A stretch of 64,000 nt of DNA from Volvariella volvacea V23 (Eukaryota; Basidiomycota; Agaricomycetes; Agaricales; Pluteaceae), in the NCBI GenBank assembly GCA_000349905.1, contig KB722736.1, positions 781,651 through 845,650 on the forward strand, written 5' to 3'. Under the pieces are notes generated by a model. The model did not search any database and was not told the DNA's origin. It saw only the letters and a list, made by a program, of their open reading frames with translations. Numbering within the stretch: the stretch's first letter is position 1; every line of letters starts with the position of its first letter. The position numbers and the translations under genes are program-made. Shown here piece after piece: positions 1 through 12,371 of this stretch.

Positions 1-372
1 AGCCGCGTGTCTTGGTGGGAGCGGAGGGGGCAAGTCTGGAGGAGTCGAGATAGTTTCAGTAGCGAGCGAACGAACGAAAACGGTGGGCAGAGCTCTGCTA
101 GGGTGGCTGCGAGTGAGGCGTAACATGTCTGACGAGGGAGACGAGGGAGATTAGGGACAGAATGGCTGCAATTTGGAGACTCGCTTCTGCCGTTCGAGAA
201 AACTAACTCTGAGGCGGCATCATTGTACAGTCACGTGAACATCGGATCATTAATCCGTCTTCCCGCTCTCCCGTTCGAAGCCGCCTCCGACGAGGTCATT
301 CCCAAGTGATACGATGAAAGCAATAGAACAACAGCATAGTGCAGGCCTGTATTAGTAAAGAATAATATCCGA
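1..372. other. Left-edge gene-free stretch
   Basis: No convincing coding region is visible. It holds the 3' flank of the ALG6 gene and a G/A-rich stretch near the edge that could be upstream sequence of a gene outside the window. Confidence 0.4.
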
Positions 373-3232
373 CTACTGTCCATTCTCTGGCCCAACTGGC
401 CCAATGCTCGCCCTCCTGCTCCGGGTCTGGCCATCACCAGCCCCAGCAGTGTCAACAAACTTCAACGAGCTCTTCCTCCGACCTTGTGCGAATCCCAAGC
501 TCATCGCACGAACACCCATCTGTCTGTAACCTTCGCCCGCTGCAACCCCTGTGCTGCTCCCCTCACTCTCTGATGGCCGCCGTTGCCCTTCCGAAATGCT
601 GATGGTCTTGGTCCTCCGTGCAACAGGAGAGCCTGGTGCAGGCGTGGACGAATGGCCAGAAGAACCACTTGCAATAGGTCCCGGTCCACCCAAAGCCCAA
701 CTCACTTCGACGCCGCATTTGATGCTCCACAACCACGTCAGGACAAATACTGGTGTGCTTACCAGCACATTCAATACGGGAAATAGGTCCGGATACCGTG
801 CAGGAGGATTGAATAGCACTTCGAGCACGTGTATTGAGACCGCAGCCACGTAGAAACCCTATCAAGCAAGATTTAGGGGGTCCAGTATATAAGCACGATG
901 TTAGCACTTACGATGGAGAGCAATCCTATAAATGATTGACGAGAGTGTCCAAATGGGTTATACCCAATCAGTCTATTCCAGAGCAACAAGGCGGCAATGT
1001 ACTGTGCCCCAAGCCCATCTCGCTTTAACAGCGGCCACATGCTGTCCATGAATCGCGTCAGATGGTATCGTTATCACGAATAGAACAGTGCTCACCTAAA
1101 CACAGCCGCATTATTCACTAATGCACCCCATGAATAGACCGGGGAGTCAATAGTTGCCCCGGAAAGCAATAACGTTATAGGCAACAAAGGCACCAAAATA
1201 GTCTTCTCGTGGACTTGGAACGAAAATAGAAAGAACGACATCGACGACGTCAAAAGCGCATATGGAAGCAAGGAGAGGAACGGCGGGTGAGCTTTTTCTC
1301 GTTCACCATGTTGCCGTGGTGCCTGCTTTTTCGTATTGTCATCTGCCAATCGAAACTTGACACCGGATTGAAGTAGACCGAACACTCCAGGTGTGAACCC
1401 AAGTGCAGTCAGTGCGGCTGACAACTTCACGAGTGCGCCGGAGGATGCCCAAACCTTCCACTTGATGATCACGTTCGAAGCACACCAAAAATTGGCCACT
1501 TTATCTTCGAAAAGTCCACGTGCGAAAGGAAAGATGCGAGTTATTGGGTCCAGGATGGCCGAAATAGGGGACAAGGGTGGAAGCCACGGGAGGAACAGTA
1601 GGATAAATGTGCTCAACGTGGTCATTGCCAACCGGACAAAAAGCTTAGTCCTGCGTAGATTCTCTTTTCAGCAAAATTCGGCACAGAAGTGGACATTACC
1701 TACCCATGAGTTGGTCCGAGGTATATACATTTTGCGAGGAGGTATGAGCCGATCGCTGGAGCATAGTACAGAGCCATTTGCTTGAAGCCAAGACTCAGTA
1801 CGAAACACACTGCTCCAAGTAGGTCTTGGCCGGCAGCGAAGAAGTTTATAGATAGCAAGGTAAAGCCTGTGTCCAAGTCAGTGATAATGCGGAAATAGAT
1901 TGGTTGAGTATGAACCTACCAAGCATGACAGAATTATACTGGAAGTGACCAAAGTCAATTAGTAGTAGTGCAGGTTGCAATAGAAGTGTTAGAAGAGCGA
2001 CTGTCTGCATGCTTATCAGGTACATGCCATCCTGCATTACAAGACATACGAACTTGTGTCTTCGTCGACCGCGTGCCTTGCCAGGTCCTTGTAAAGAAGA
2101 TAGTTGCAGGTACATATACGAGTGCATCCCAAAATACAACTGTTAGCCTCATGAACAGCTTGCTTGTCTCTGTCTCGATGCCACGTGAAGTATCCAAGGC
2201 TACCCATGAGGGGTTAATCCAAGAGGCACTAATCTAGAGTAAGTAAAGCCCGAGAATGACTTGAACTGAATCATACTTACACAACGCCACAGATCCAGGA
2301 GATGTAAGCCGTTAAAGGTGGGTAATCTAATCCCCAGTACTGCAGATCGTATGTATACCATTGTCGAAATGGTAGGTGCAGCGTTAGCTCCATCCAATGC
2401 CTTTGGGCCTCATAGTCGCCGTACATAGGGGGTGTTCCCCGCCCTTTCCACGTCACACCGAATAAATCAAGAGCTCATACGAGTCATTTCATAGAAACAT
2501 ACCAGAATATGACCCCATACTCATGCATAGCTTCACCAGTGTGGATGCTGCAATTATTCCAGGGATTGCCCATTGCTTGATGCCACGTTTATGCAGCCAC
2601 TTCACCCAACGACGGCCCATAGATCCATCTCCGTCCGGTTGCGTCTGGACCTTTGCCACGCTGCCTGCCTTACTCGAGCTTATGCTGTCATGTCTTGGTC
2701 TAACCCCAGAACCGACACTAGGGCTTTTCGGTGATTCCTCGTGTTCCAATAGCGAACTAAAGCTCTTGTGGTGCACAATTTGCCGACGAGGGACTATGAC
2801 AGAAGAGGAGGTGCTGAACGTTGACACGGGCGATGTTCCTCTCGATGACATGGGAGAAAGTGGGGGTGTGTGCAGCCATTGCGGACTGACCGAACTGTCC
2901 AGCAAATGACGACGTGGAGTAGGAGATAGAATTTCTGGTCGATTGTGGTTGGTGGATATAGTCAATCTACATGTTGGTTCAGCAAAGATCCAAACAGATG
3001 CATATGCTGGAGGCGTCCAGATCTTTTGCCAGGCAGTGGAACGGACTCACTTTGATGATGCTTTCATGCTTGAAGCCGACACGATGCGGCGAAGTGAGGG
3101 ATCGCCAGAGTTGACACGCGAATTTGATGGCGGATTCAATTGTGGAAGGGATTGCTTTAGCCCCAAAGATGGTCTGTTGCGGGCGGGCGACCGGCGAGGA
3201 CCATCTGGAACCAGTGTCGACATTTCGTCCAT
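373..3232 (-). CDS. ALG6: Dolichyl pyrophosphate Man9GlcNAc2 alpha-1,3-glucosyltransferase (ALG6)
   Basis: This ER membrane enzyme adds the first glucose to the lipid-linked N-glycan precursor, using dolichyl-phosphate glucose. The minus strand carries the family signatures in order: [20 protein letters not shown] followed by [15 protein letters not shown] near 2281-2400, and [19 protein letters not shown] and [14 protein letters not shown] inside 1092-1631. Many hydrophobic segments fit the GT-C fold. The ATG at 3232 opens a first exon ending near 3050 (AA then GTGAGT), joined to an exon that is open to about 2489. The protein has an unusual Ser/Pro/Arg-rich N-terminal extension of about 180 residues before the first membrane segment, and a disordered tail of about 100 residues after the last one. 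The HWME and YEAQ-type region points to ALG6 rather than ALG8. Several internal splice sites were not checked base by base. Confidence 0.93.
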
Positions 3233-3576
3233 TTCTCTAACGAGACAGCAGTTCAGCCACGAGCGGGCGGGCGGCTACGTGATGTGGTGGTGTTAGGTTA
3301 AGATGAAGAGGAAGGTAACGTTCAACTACGCATCACTGGCATGCTGCCAGCCACCCTTTCATGGAGTCACGGCAATGCAGTCAACAGTCAAACGGACTCA
3401 AACTTTGCACCCTCCGAATTCCACTGTTATTTGCAATTGCTAATTTGGACGTCAACGTGTAGACGCCCGTGTTGGATCCTAAATAATCTAATCTACGTCT
3501 TCGCCCTCTATTATAGTCTCTCCATCCTCCGACAGTATTACGTTTTTCTGGACGTCGGGATTTTACGCGTCAACAT
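3233..3576. other. Gap between thioesterase 3' end and ALG6 start
   Basis: No coding signal is seen. It should contain the ALG6 promoter and 5' leader, since both flanking genes read leftwards. No clear TATA box was found. Confidence 0.4.
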
Positions 3577-4499
3577 TCACGTGTTAACAATATCCGTTCG
3601 CAGAAGACTCACAGGATGAGAGGACGACTTTCCAATATACTTGGTGTGGTCTGCAGAGATCAACATTTAGCAATCCAACGAGTATAAAGAGCTACTTACG
3701 ACCATAGGCCACCAACTCGCCCGCAGGATTGGTAAACTCGACACGGGTATATGCTAGAGATTTGCCTTAAAGTTCCGTCAAACAATGGCATGAGCTATTT
3801 GACAATCAAGACCTTTCACAACTCACCCATCCCAGTTAAAGTTGCCTTTGCATGCAAAATGTCACCTACACGCCCTGCAGGTCTAACGAAAGACGTCCCG
3901 ATGTCGGTCGAGACACCGGTCATGTATTGCCCCTTTGTCGCGACGGCCAGAGAACCAAGGGTATCAGTCAATGACAGGATAAGTCCACCGTGCACTACTC
4001 GATGTTTGGGCCCAAAGGAGGATGATAATGGTCAGGACCTTAATGTATTGGAGTGGGAAGAACGCAGTGGATATACCTGTCTGTTAAGAATGCATTAATT
4101 CCAGATGCGGTTCATCTTTTGACGCGGTAAACGCACCCCGACACGATTAACTGATGTGCCATGAACTATCAGACGCGTCTTCGACAAGCCAAGATGTCTC
4201 GAGCTTACGATTGTAAGGTTCTACCCTCAATGAGGCGCGCACAGTTCCTGGAGTCGCACTCTCAACTGTCAGCTGGATACACGCGTCAGCAGGATATTTT
4301 GGCTTGGAAATGCGTTCCTCACGTTTGGAAAGCACTGCGCATCATGCCCTGTGGAACTGAGTTGGTGGATCACACCCAGAAAAGGCGAGCATAGTCACCT
4401 TTGGTATCAATGAATGATTTCCATACCTGCGCCAGGGGAGGTCAGAACGTCAATTTGCTGGAGATTTGAGCACATACCCTTCGTGTAAATCGCAGACAT
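3577..4499 (-). CDS. Hotdog-fold thioesterase (4HBT, ACOT13/PaaI-like)
   Basis: A small acyl-CoA thioesterase of the 4HBT superfamily. The minus strand gives VESATPGTVRASLRVEPYN, then KHRVVHGGLILSLTDT with the family's H-G-G turn, then GSLAVATKGQYMTGVSTDI and GTSFVRPAGRVGDILHAKAT, the usual hotdog strand order. The last exon, after an intron near 3654-3700, reads HTKYIGKSSSHPVS and stops at 3577. The N-terminal exons are uncertain. An ATG at 4499 (MSAIYTK) followed by a possible exon with VWKSFIDTKGDYARLF is the likely start, but the joins to the core exon (up to about 4334) were not resolved. The native substrate cannot be told. The gene is transcribed away from the acyl-CoA dehydrogenase, which may share its promoter. 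Confidence 0.8.
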
Positions 4500-4829
4500 G
4501 CAGCCATAGGACGGAAAAGATATCTAGGAGAGCACCGGCGACTGTCGAGAGCCGGTCATTTCCTTGATTCCCACGACAAAGCCTTCTTGCAGCAACACTC
4601 AGGCTTGGATCGCCTTGGACTGGCAAAGACGCCGTGCGTCGGATGTGCTTAACGTCATCCCTGCTTTCGTCCTTGGAACCTTCTGTGCTGGCTCTTCCGG
4701 CTAAATCCTGACACCGAAGTACCCGGTCGAGCCAATCAACTGATCAGCGGCAACTCTGATTTAATGACCCGTCCCAATGACCCAGCCACCTCTCCCTTCA
4801 TTCCGCTTAGCCTGCGAAGATCCTGAGCC
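4500..4829. promoter_or_regulatory. Divergent intergenic region, thioesterase / acyl-CoA dehydrogenase
   Basis: About 330 bases separate the putative start codons of two lipid-related genes read in opposite directions. No motif was recognised. An ATG at 4764 opens a frame (MTRPNDPATSPFIP) that stops after about 20 codons, so it is not used as the start. Confidence 0.35.
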
Positions 4830-7124
4830 ATGCGCATAGAGAACGGATTTCAAATCGTCAGTTGCTGTGTCTCCCCACCGTCGTGCTGACTCACCATTCC
4901 CAGACACCGTTCCCAGAAGAACATCCCTATGCAGCAGACCCCGCGCTCCCCGCATTGTTGAGGCGGACTCTGCCCAAGAGGTTTGAGCCTTGCTACCCCA
5001 AGCTGTGCCGAGCTTAAGCCATATATAGTGTGCTGGACGAGATTGAACCAGATCTTCTGCGCTTCGGTGGGGAAGTGATCACCTGTAAGGTCCTCCTAAA
5101 TGCGTCACACGATGTACAACTTACGAGGAACATAAGCCATAAGAGCATTAGGCGAAGGGAACAGAGTTGCAGCCCCGCGTCTCATCCAGTATGATCAATG
5201 GGGGAGAAGGGTGGACATTCTGGAAACCAGTGAAGGTTGGCGAGACCTCAAGAAAGTAGCACAGCGTGAAGGCCTCCCGGGAATCTTCTATGAACGAAAG
5301 TACGGGGAATACAGTCGAACATATGGGTTCACAAAGATGCTGCTCATGGTGGGAGACTGCCATATGGTACGTCTTGCTATAATATATGACGTTTAATCTG
5401 GTATGATGCTGACGCATATACCTCGAAGGTGTTCTGTCCTTTAAGCATGACAGACGGAACTGCTCGGGTAATTGAGCTCATAGGATCGCCTGAGATGAAG
5501 AAGCACATCTTGCCAAGGCTTACCAGGTGCATCTGGCTGCGTCATTTCCAGCTCTCATTCTGAATACACTCTTAGCCGGGATCCTTCCATCGCATTTACC
5601 TCAGGTCAATGGATGACCGAGGTAAGCAACCCAGCGAATTGAACTATTCTAAAGCTCATACGTCATAGCGTCCTGGAGGCTCTGATGTCTCTCTAACAGA
5701 GACAGTAGCCGTACCATCAGGAAGGAATAACGTCTTCGGTCCGCAATATACCCTGGATGGCTTCAAGTGGTTCTCAAGTGCAACCGACAGTGACGTCGCT
5801 GTTGCGCTGGCCCGCACCGGAACCGTGGAGGCTGGTTCCCGCGGATTATCCCTCTTCCTTATTCCCCTTCGCCTTCCTTTACTACGCGCATCGTCCGACC
5901 CTACTCCGTCAGCTATCAGCAATAAGATTTTTGTCCACAGGTTGAAGAACAAGATCGGTACGCATACCCTTCCGACTGCCGAACTGTCTCTTGAAGGGTC
6001 CGAGGGCTATCTGATCGGCGGTCTGAACCAAGGCGTGAAGAACATCGCCCCTGTGCTCAACATCACCCGCTTATGGTCAGCGATAGCATCCGTAGGAGGC
6101 CTCCGTAGATGCCTATCAATAGCGACAGCATACTCCAAAGTTCGCTTAATCAATAGGGGCCAGACCCTTTTGCAGGACACACCATTGCACGTTGCTCATC
6201 TAGCATCGATCACCGTTCTGTATCAGGCATTGACCCACCTCACATTCGGTGTCATAAGACTACTGGGAAAGTCCGAATGCGGGATCGCCACAAGCGACGA
6301 GCTACGTCGGCTAAGGCTATTAACTCCGACTGTGAAGGCCTTTGCTGCTGAAAAGGCGTGTACGGGCATGGAGGAGGCAATGACGGCGCTTGGTGGCGCT
6401 GGGTATATGGAGGAAAACGGATTTGGCCGCCAAATTAGGGATGCTCTTGTCGAAAAGTGGGTCTCATTTCTCTCGAGATCGAGGGTTGGTAATGACTGCA
6501 TCCTCTTGGTCCATCCCACTGACTTCATTGGCGTCATGTGGCTTCTAAATTTTTATCGTATGTTGCATAACGCAGAATTTGGGAAGGGACAACATCTGTT
6601 CTCGCACTGGACCTTGCCCGTGCAGCGCAAGATCCGGCTACCATTCAAGCGTTCTTGTCGGTCAGTGCCTGCATCTTGAACTTCTCCGTTCTTTGACACT
6701 CCATTTTCATGTGCACGACGACATTTTTGACACTGCATACGTCTTTCAGTGGGCCAGGAGCGTCATAACTTCTTCCCAGGCAATCCGCGACCAACTCCTT
6801 GATCCCATCCGCTTGTTGGAAGCGGGAATAGCAGAGCTTGACACGGCATACGCCTTACCAATTGGCCCACTCGTTCCTCGACCTGGTTTGATTGTGGTTG
6901 GATATGTCACGTCAAGCATATACCTTCTAGAACAAGCCATCTGGTCCAATGGGACTGGCCAGCCCGAGAGCACGACTGATTTGGAAGTATTCAGACGTTG
7001 GACTCTGGAGGGTGGAATGGTTGCTGCCATCGATGATCTGAAGAGGGCCAAGACCGGAACAGAGAGACGAATTGAGATGAACTCACAAATCGTGTATTCT
7101 CGTCCAATTTCAGTAAAGTTGTAG
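4830..7124 (+). CDS. AidB-like acyl-CoA dehydrogenase family flavoprotein
   Basis: An FAD-dependent protein of the acyl-CoA dehydrogenase superfamily, closest in style to the AidB subfamily. After a short first exon (MRIENGFQ, then FPEEHPYAADPALPALLRRT) the frame carries SEGWRDLKKVAQREGLPGI, CPLSMTDGTARVIELIGSPE, then AFTSGQWMTERPGGSDVS, the flavin/substrate-binding strand of the family. Next come GYLIGGLNQGVKNIAPVLNI and MEEAMTALGGAGYMEENGFG, which is the conserved C-terminal helical domain motif. The C-terminal part ends with IVYSRPISVKL and stops at 7124. At least six short introns are needed. The start at 4830 is chosen because its frame joins to PFPEEHPY, but the donor there (GTCAGT) is weak. 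AidB relatives have been linked to alkylation stress in bacteria, whereas the fungal role is unclear. The 3' end faces PSMD9. Confidence 0.85.
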
Positions 7125-7208
7125 TCTCAGCTCGTATTATTTATATATATGCAATCGTTTTGATACAACAAAGCTCGAAACACGCTAATAGGCTTTGAGA
7201 GCGATCCA

Positions 7209-8063
7209 TCATGATGAATAAGGTACGATATGACAGCTGAAGGGCGCTATCAGCGGAACGAGCCTATTCTTACGTTGTTGAAACTCACCCCAACATCCCA
7301 CGTCCGCCCCAGCCTTGCCGTGGGGTGAGGGCTAACACTTTAGGCACATTTGAGCGAAGAACATTGATCACAATACTTTGCTGAAATGCCGTACAACCAC
7401 ATCAACAGAGGCTCCATTTAGCGAGACAACAAAAAGCAGCCTCAGTGCTCACGTTTTCGTTTGCAGCCACGAGATCCGCTAGCGGCTGCAGTGCCGCAGA
7501 AACGAAGGATTGATAGGTCAAGTGTCCGAACTTGATCACCAAATCCTCCCGTTGCAACCCCTGGGTAGTAAGCGAGCAGATCCGTCCTGTTGATTCAGCT
7601 CCGTCCTCACGATCAATTATAGACTCTTACGCACCGCTTCCGCAGCTGGACTCCCCGGAGCGACTCCGTTCACTCGTGCAAATGGTTTAAGGGGAACTGC
7701 CTCATCGGACGGTGCAGCAGGCGTTTCGGCTTGAGTCGTCGGTGAAATGGTGGTACCACTGGAACCCGGGGCAGGGGTGCCCAGATTTGGATCATAGACA
7801 CCCTGCAAGGCCTTGCCAATGGCCTCCATGGTAGCATTCAAATCGTTCCTAAGCTCGATTATACGTACACGAGCTTTTCGGATAGCGTATATATCAAGGT
7901 CTGCTCGCGGAAAACCTTCGGCATCTACAAGGGGTGTCTGCATGTCTGCGGAGTTTGCAGTGAGGATGGCGAATTGTGTATTTAGCTCTGCCTCGATGAT
8001 GTCCCGCTGGGCCATCAGTATCCGGGCTTGCTCCATGGGACTTGTCGCTGGCGCTGAACCCAT
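7209..8063 (-). CDS. NAS2: 26S proteasome assembly chaperone PSMD9/Nas2
   Basis: A chaperone that holds Rpt5 during assembly of the proteasome base. The N-terminal part (EQARILMAQRDIIEAELNTQ, QTPLVDAEGFPRADLDIY and AIRKARVRIIELRNDLNATM) is the characteristic Nas2_N helical region. After a Pro/Thr-rich linker comes a PDZ domain starting FARVNGVAPGSPAAEAG, then EDLVIKFG and SFVSAALQPLADLVAANEN in the next exon, then LTPRQGWGGRGMLG. The last intron (GTGAGT to CAG near 7260) leads to CHIVPYSS and a stop at 7209, matching the usual C-terminus. ATG 8063 (MGSAPATSPMEQ) fits family starts better than upstream in-frame codons. About 230 residues, normal for the family. Confidence 0.93.
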
Positions 8064-8293
8064 TTTCCGTTGGTAGGATGACGAGAAGGATGTTATACAA
8101 TTAATATTCGCCTTGTATTGAGGTAGATTAGGCGTCATTCCATTGCGTAAGCGTTTCCATCATTAGCAGGAGGCTATTGCCGTGTTTGTGTCAAATTCCT
8201 TTACCAAACAACTGATCAATTCATTCGAAGTACGAGCGTAAGCCATAGAGAATCACAAGAATTTTAAAAGTACAATTCAACGCTGTTCTCCCC

Positions 8294-9444
<1,151 letters not shown>

Positions 9445-10849
9445 TTCGAAAGGAGGAACAGAAGGATGTGAGCAGGAAGTCTACGTCCCCCAATTTTTAT
9501 ATCTTCTCGATGCTGAAGTGGTCATCTGAGACACATCTTTCCAGAAGGATAAGATATGCCGTATATGGCGCTGGTTCTCGTCGAATGGCCCCAAAAAAAA
9601 ACAGTCGTACCCTTAATTCTCTCCAAGAAGGGATGTGGTGTGGCGTCATCTTCGTTATCATCCAAAACGCACTGGCCAAGATTCCAAGGATCTCAAATCG
9701 TCATCTGACTGATAAAATAACCCCATAATAAGCGCGCAAAGCGTATAACTTCGGAGGTGTAAACTTCGTGCGATGGGGTGTTGTCCAGGTGAGATCGGAT
9801 TATTAAAATCGCAAGCCTGATCTCGGATACATATCCTAGATTCGGACAATATGCATCGCACACATGTGCAAGAGCATGAAATTCGGAGACAAATTTTCAG
9901 CACGGATGAGAGCTCGGCCAACTTGCTGTCCACTTCGGGCGACAGAAAGAAGGGTATATCTCCGTGTTTAGTTGATTCAAGGGTTTAAGGCAGTGGCGTG
10001 TGGCTCGATTGGACAGCGAGCGGGTGCAGACCATGTCCCTCCGACGAGCAGCACCAATCAGCAATCCTTGACGTCCCCAGAGTAGCAGTGATGGTTACAA
10101 ACTTGACGGAGTTTCAGGGTGAGAGAATCAGGCGGGGTGAAAGGTTGTGAGGGCAGGGTGGGGTGTAGGTCGTGTGCGGACTAGCAGTGCACGTATATCG
10201 TGAGTTTTGAGAGCGAGTACGATTGGCTACTGCACCAAAGCACAAGGTCGGACCAAGAATAAAGCTGCAATATTGACATTATACTGACCGCAATTCTAGA
10301 TTTCTGGGTGTGACAGCGCTTAGGGCGATGCGAACTCCTGGGCAAGAGATCGTAGCATGGCAGACCGCGGGGAAAGCCTGCGGATGAACCAAAGGAGTAA
10401 ACCGTGCCGTGTGATGGGGCGGCTAGCACCATCAGTGCATCATGCAGTGCGAGCACCCTTGAACACTTCGAACCCGGTTCGATTCATGAATCAGCAGCGG
10501 CCTATGCTATGACCTGAATTTGAGCCGTTCCTGTCCACTTCAAAATTAGTATATAGCCTTCCCTCAAATCCCAAACTCCCCCTACCGCCAGCACATACTC
10601 ACTCGCCAGCAACCTGCACTTCTCCATCTTCCTCCCATTGCTCCTGCTCGTCCTCACATCTGCCAACGCACTCACGATCGACGTACAAGCCTCCCTTTCT
10701 CTTCCGCCGCCATCGAATTTGAAAAACACACAACAAATAGCAATGTGAGTCATTTTGGACTGACGTCTGGTCGGTTTCATCGGCCGAAGTGTCTCATCAT
10801 CTCATCGAGTGCGCTAATCATGGTTTGCCAACGAACTAGATCCAGCAAA
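9445..10849. promoter_or_regulatory. Divergent region between THI4 and chorismate mutase
   Basis: About 1.4 kb without a supported gene. It holds both promoters and the chorismate mutase leader. That leader appears to contain an intron beginning with GTGAGT at 10743 and ending just before 10841, upstream of the ATG. No riboswitch or repeat was recognised. Confidence 0.4.
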
Positions 10850-11980
10850 ATGTCGCAGAACTTTATGGTTGGAGGAGATCCCCTCTCCCTCGAGCGCATC
10901 AGGTCTGTCCTGACGCGGCTGGAAGACACCATCATCTTCAACCTCATTGAGCGGGCCCAATTCGCACACAACCCTCGGATATACCAGCGGGGTGCATTCA
11001 AGGAGCTAGTAGACCTTGGATTCACAGGAAGCTGGCTTGAGTGGTTCTTGAAGGAAACCGAGACTTTCCATGGTATGTTCATCCCGCCTCGTTTCACTCC
11101 TGTCGCATAGGCTCACGATCTCCATTCGTCAGCCAAAGCTCGTCGCTACACCAGGTTAGTATTGACTCGACTCGGGTACCGTACCATCATCAACTCACAT
11201 TTCTATACAGTCCCGACGAATACCCATTCACACAAAATCTGCCGAAGCCAGTCCTACCGCCCCTAGCATTCCCTCAGATTCTCTACCCCAACAACATCAA
11301 CGTCAACCCCTCCATCCAATCTTTCTATACCTGCGCAATCGTACCGCGTATCACAAGGAGAGCCACGCTTACCCTTGCGGCGAAAAAGCGCGCACATGGT
11401 ATCATCGGAAACGAGGAGTTCGAAGACGATGGCAATTACGGAAGCGCTGCTACCATTGACGTAGAAGTACTACAATCGATTAGCAAGCGGGTACACTATG
11501 GTATGTGCATTGACCCGCCATTTAGGGTTAGATTATCCGCTAACGGTACCTTCATAGGAAAATTCGTTTCCGAATCGAAATTCCTCGAGAACCCGGCCGC
11601 CTTTATACCCCATATACTCACGCCCGACAGACAAGCCCTAGAAAACCTAATAACAAAACCAGAAGTCGAGCGCAAACTGCTTGAACGTCTGATGAAGAAG
11701 GCAGCGACCTACGCCCAAGACTTCCAGACGCCAGAGGGGGAGAAACTAAGTCTAAGTGGCAGACTCAACAACTCCAACAAAATCGATGTCGATGGTGTCG
11801 TCGACTTGTACGAGAGTTACATTATACCACTAACAAAAGAAGTTGAGGTAAGTTTCTGCATGTCCTTTGCTTCAAATTTTGGCTCTAATCAACGCACCCC
11901 AGGTTGACTACCTCCTTCACCGTCTTGATGGCATGTCAGAAGCTGAAATTGAAAGACTACGGAACAAAACTTGTTGTTAA
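10850..11980 (+). CDS. ARO7: Chorismate mutase (AroQ, eukaryotic type)
   Basis: It converts chorismate to prephenate, the first step toward phenylalanine and tyrosine. From ATG 10850 (MSQNFMVGG) the frame gives [20 protein letters not shown], the conserved N-terminal helix with the active-site Arg. Then come [70 protein letters not shown] and [19 protein letters not shown]. It ends with RNKTCC and a TAA at 11980. Four GT-AG introns were placed: after FH, after YT, after HYG, and after TKEVE. The length of about 270 residues is normal. Yeast relatives are inhibited by tyrosine and activated by tryptophan; whether that holds here is not shown. Confidence 0.96.
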
Positions 11981-12371
11981 CTGCTTTTCACGGACATCAT
12001 TTGTACTAGGTAGGGGGTTGTTTGCCCCCTTTGGGTGTGAGGAATAGCTAGGGTATCATTCCGCTAATAATGTGTAAAATATGTAACCATAGGATGCGTG
12101 CAATCAAAACTTTGCACCAAAGCTCGGGACTCAGTCCGTTGCAGATCAAGAACAAAAACAAAACAAGAGGGAATGAGCGACAGAAACATGAGGTATGAGA
12201 GAACGTGAAACGGTATAATGCCAATGTGAATACATGATAAGCAAAACAGATGGGGCAAGGTATGCGGGTAGGAAAAACCCAGGTGGGAATGTACAAGTGA
12301 AACAAGCGTAATGTAAGTATATCACAATCCTAGATCTAGACGACGCGTCTCAATCAATAACGTTTGGTGAA
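11981..12371. other. Convergent 3' region
   Basis: The space between the ends of chorismate mutase and the first septin-like gene. It is A-rich on the + strand, and no coding region is supported. A last small exon of the septin-like gene could lie here if the stop at 12372 is bypassed by splicing. Confidence 0.35.

Noticed and set aside
10470..10490. GGTTCGATTC, tRNA T-loop-like
   Set aside because: No flanking stems, anticodon arm or acceptor pairing of a cloverleaf could be formed around it on either strand.
9445..10849. Possible TPP riboswitch upstream of THI4
   Set aside because: I looked on the minus strand for the CUGAGA and conserved thi-box segments and found no paired set, so it is not listed.
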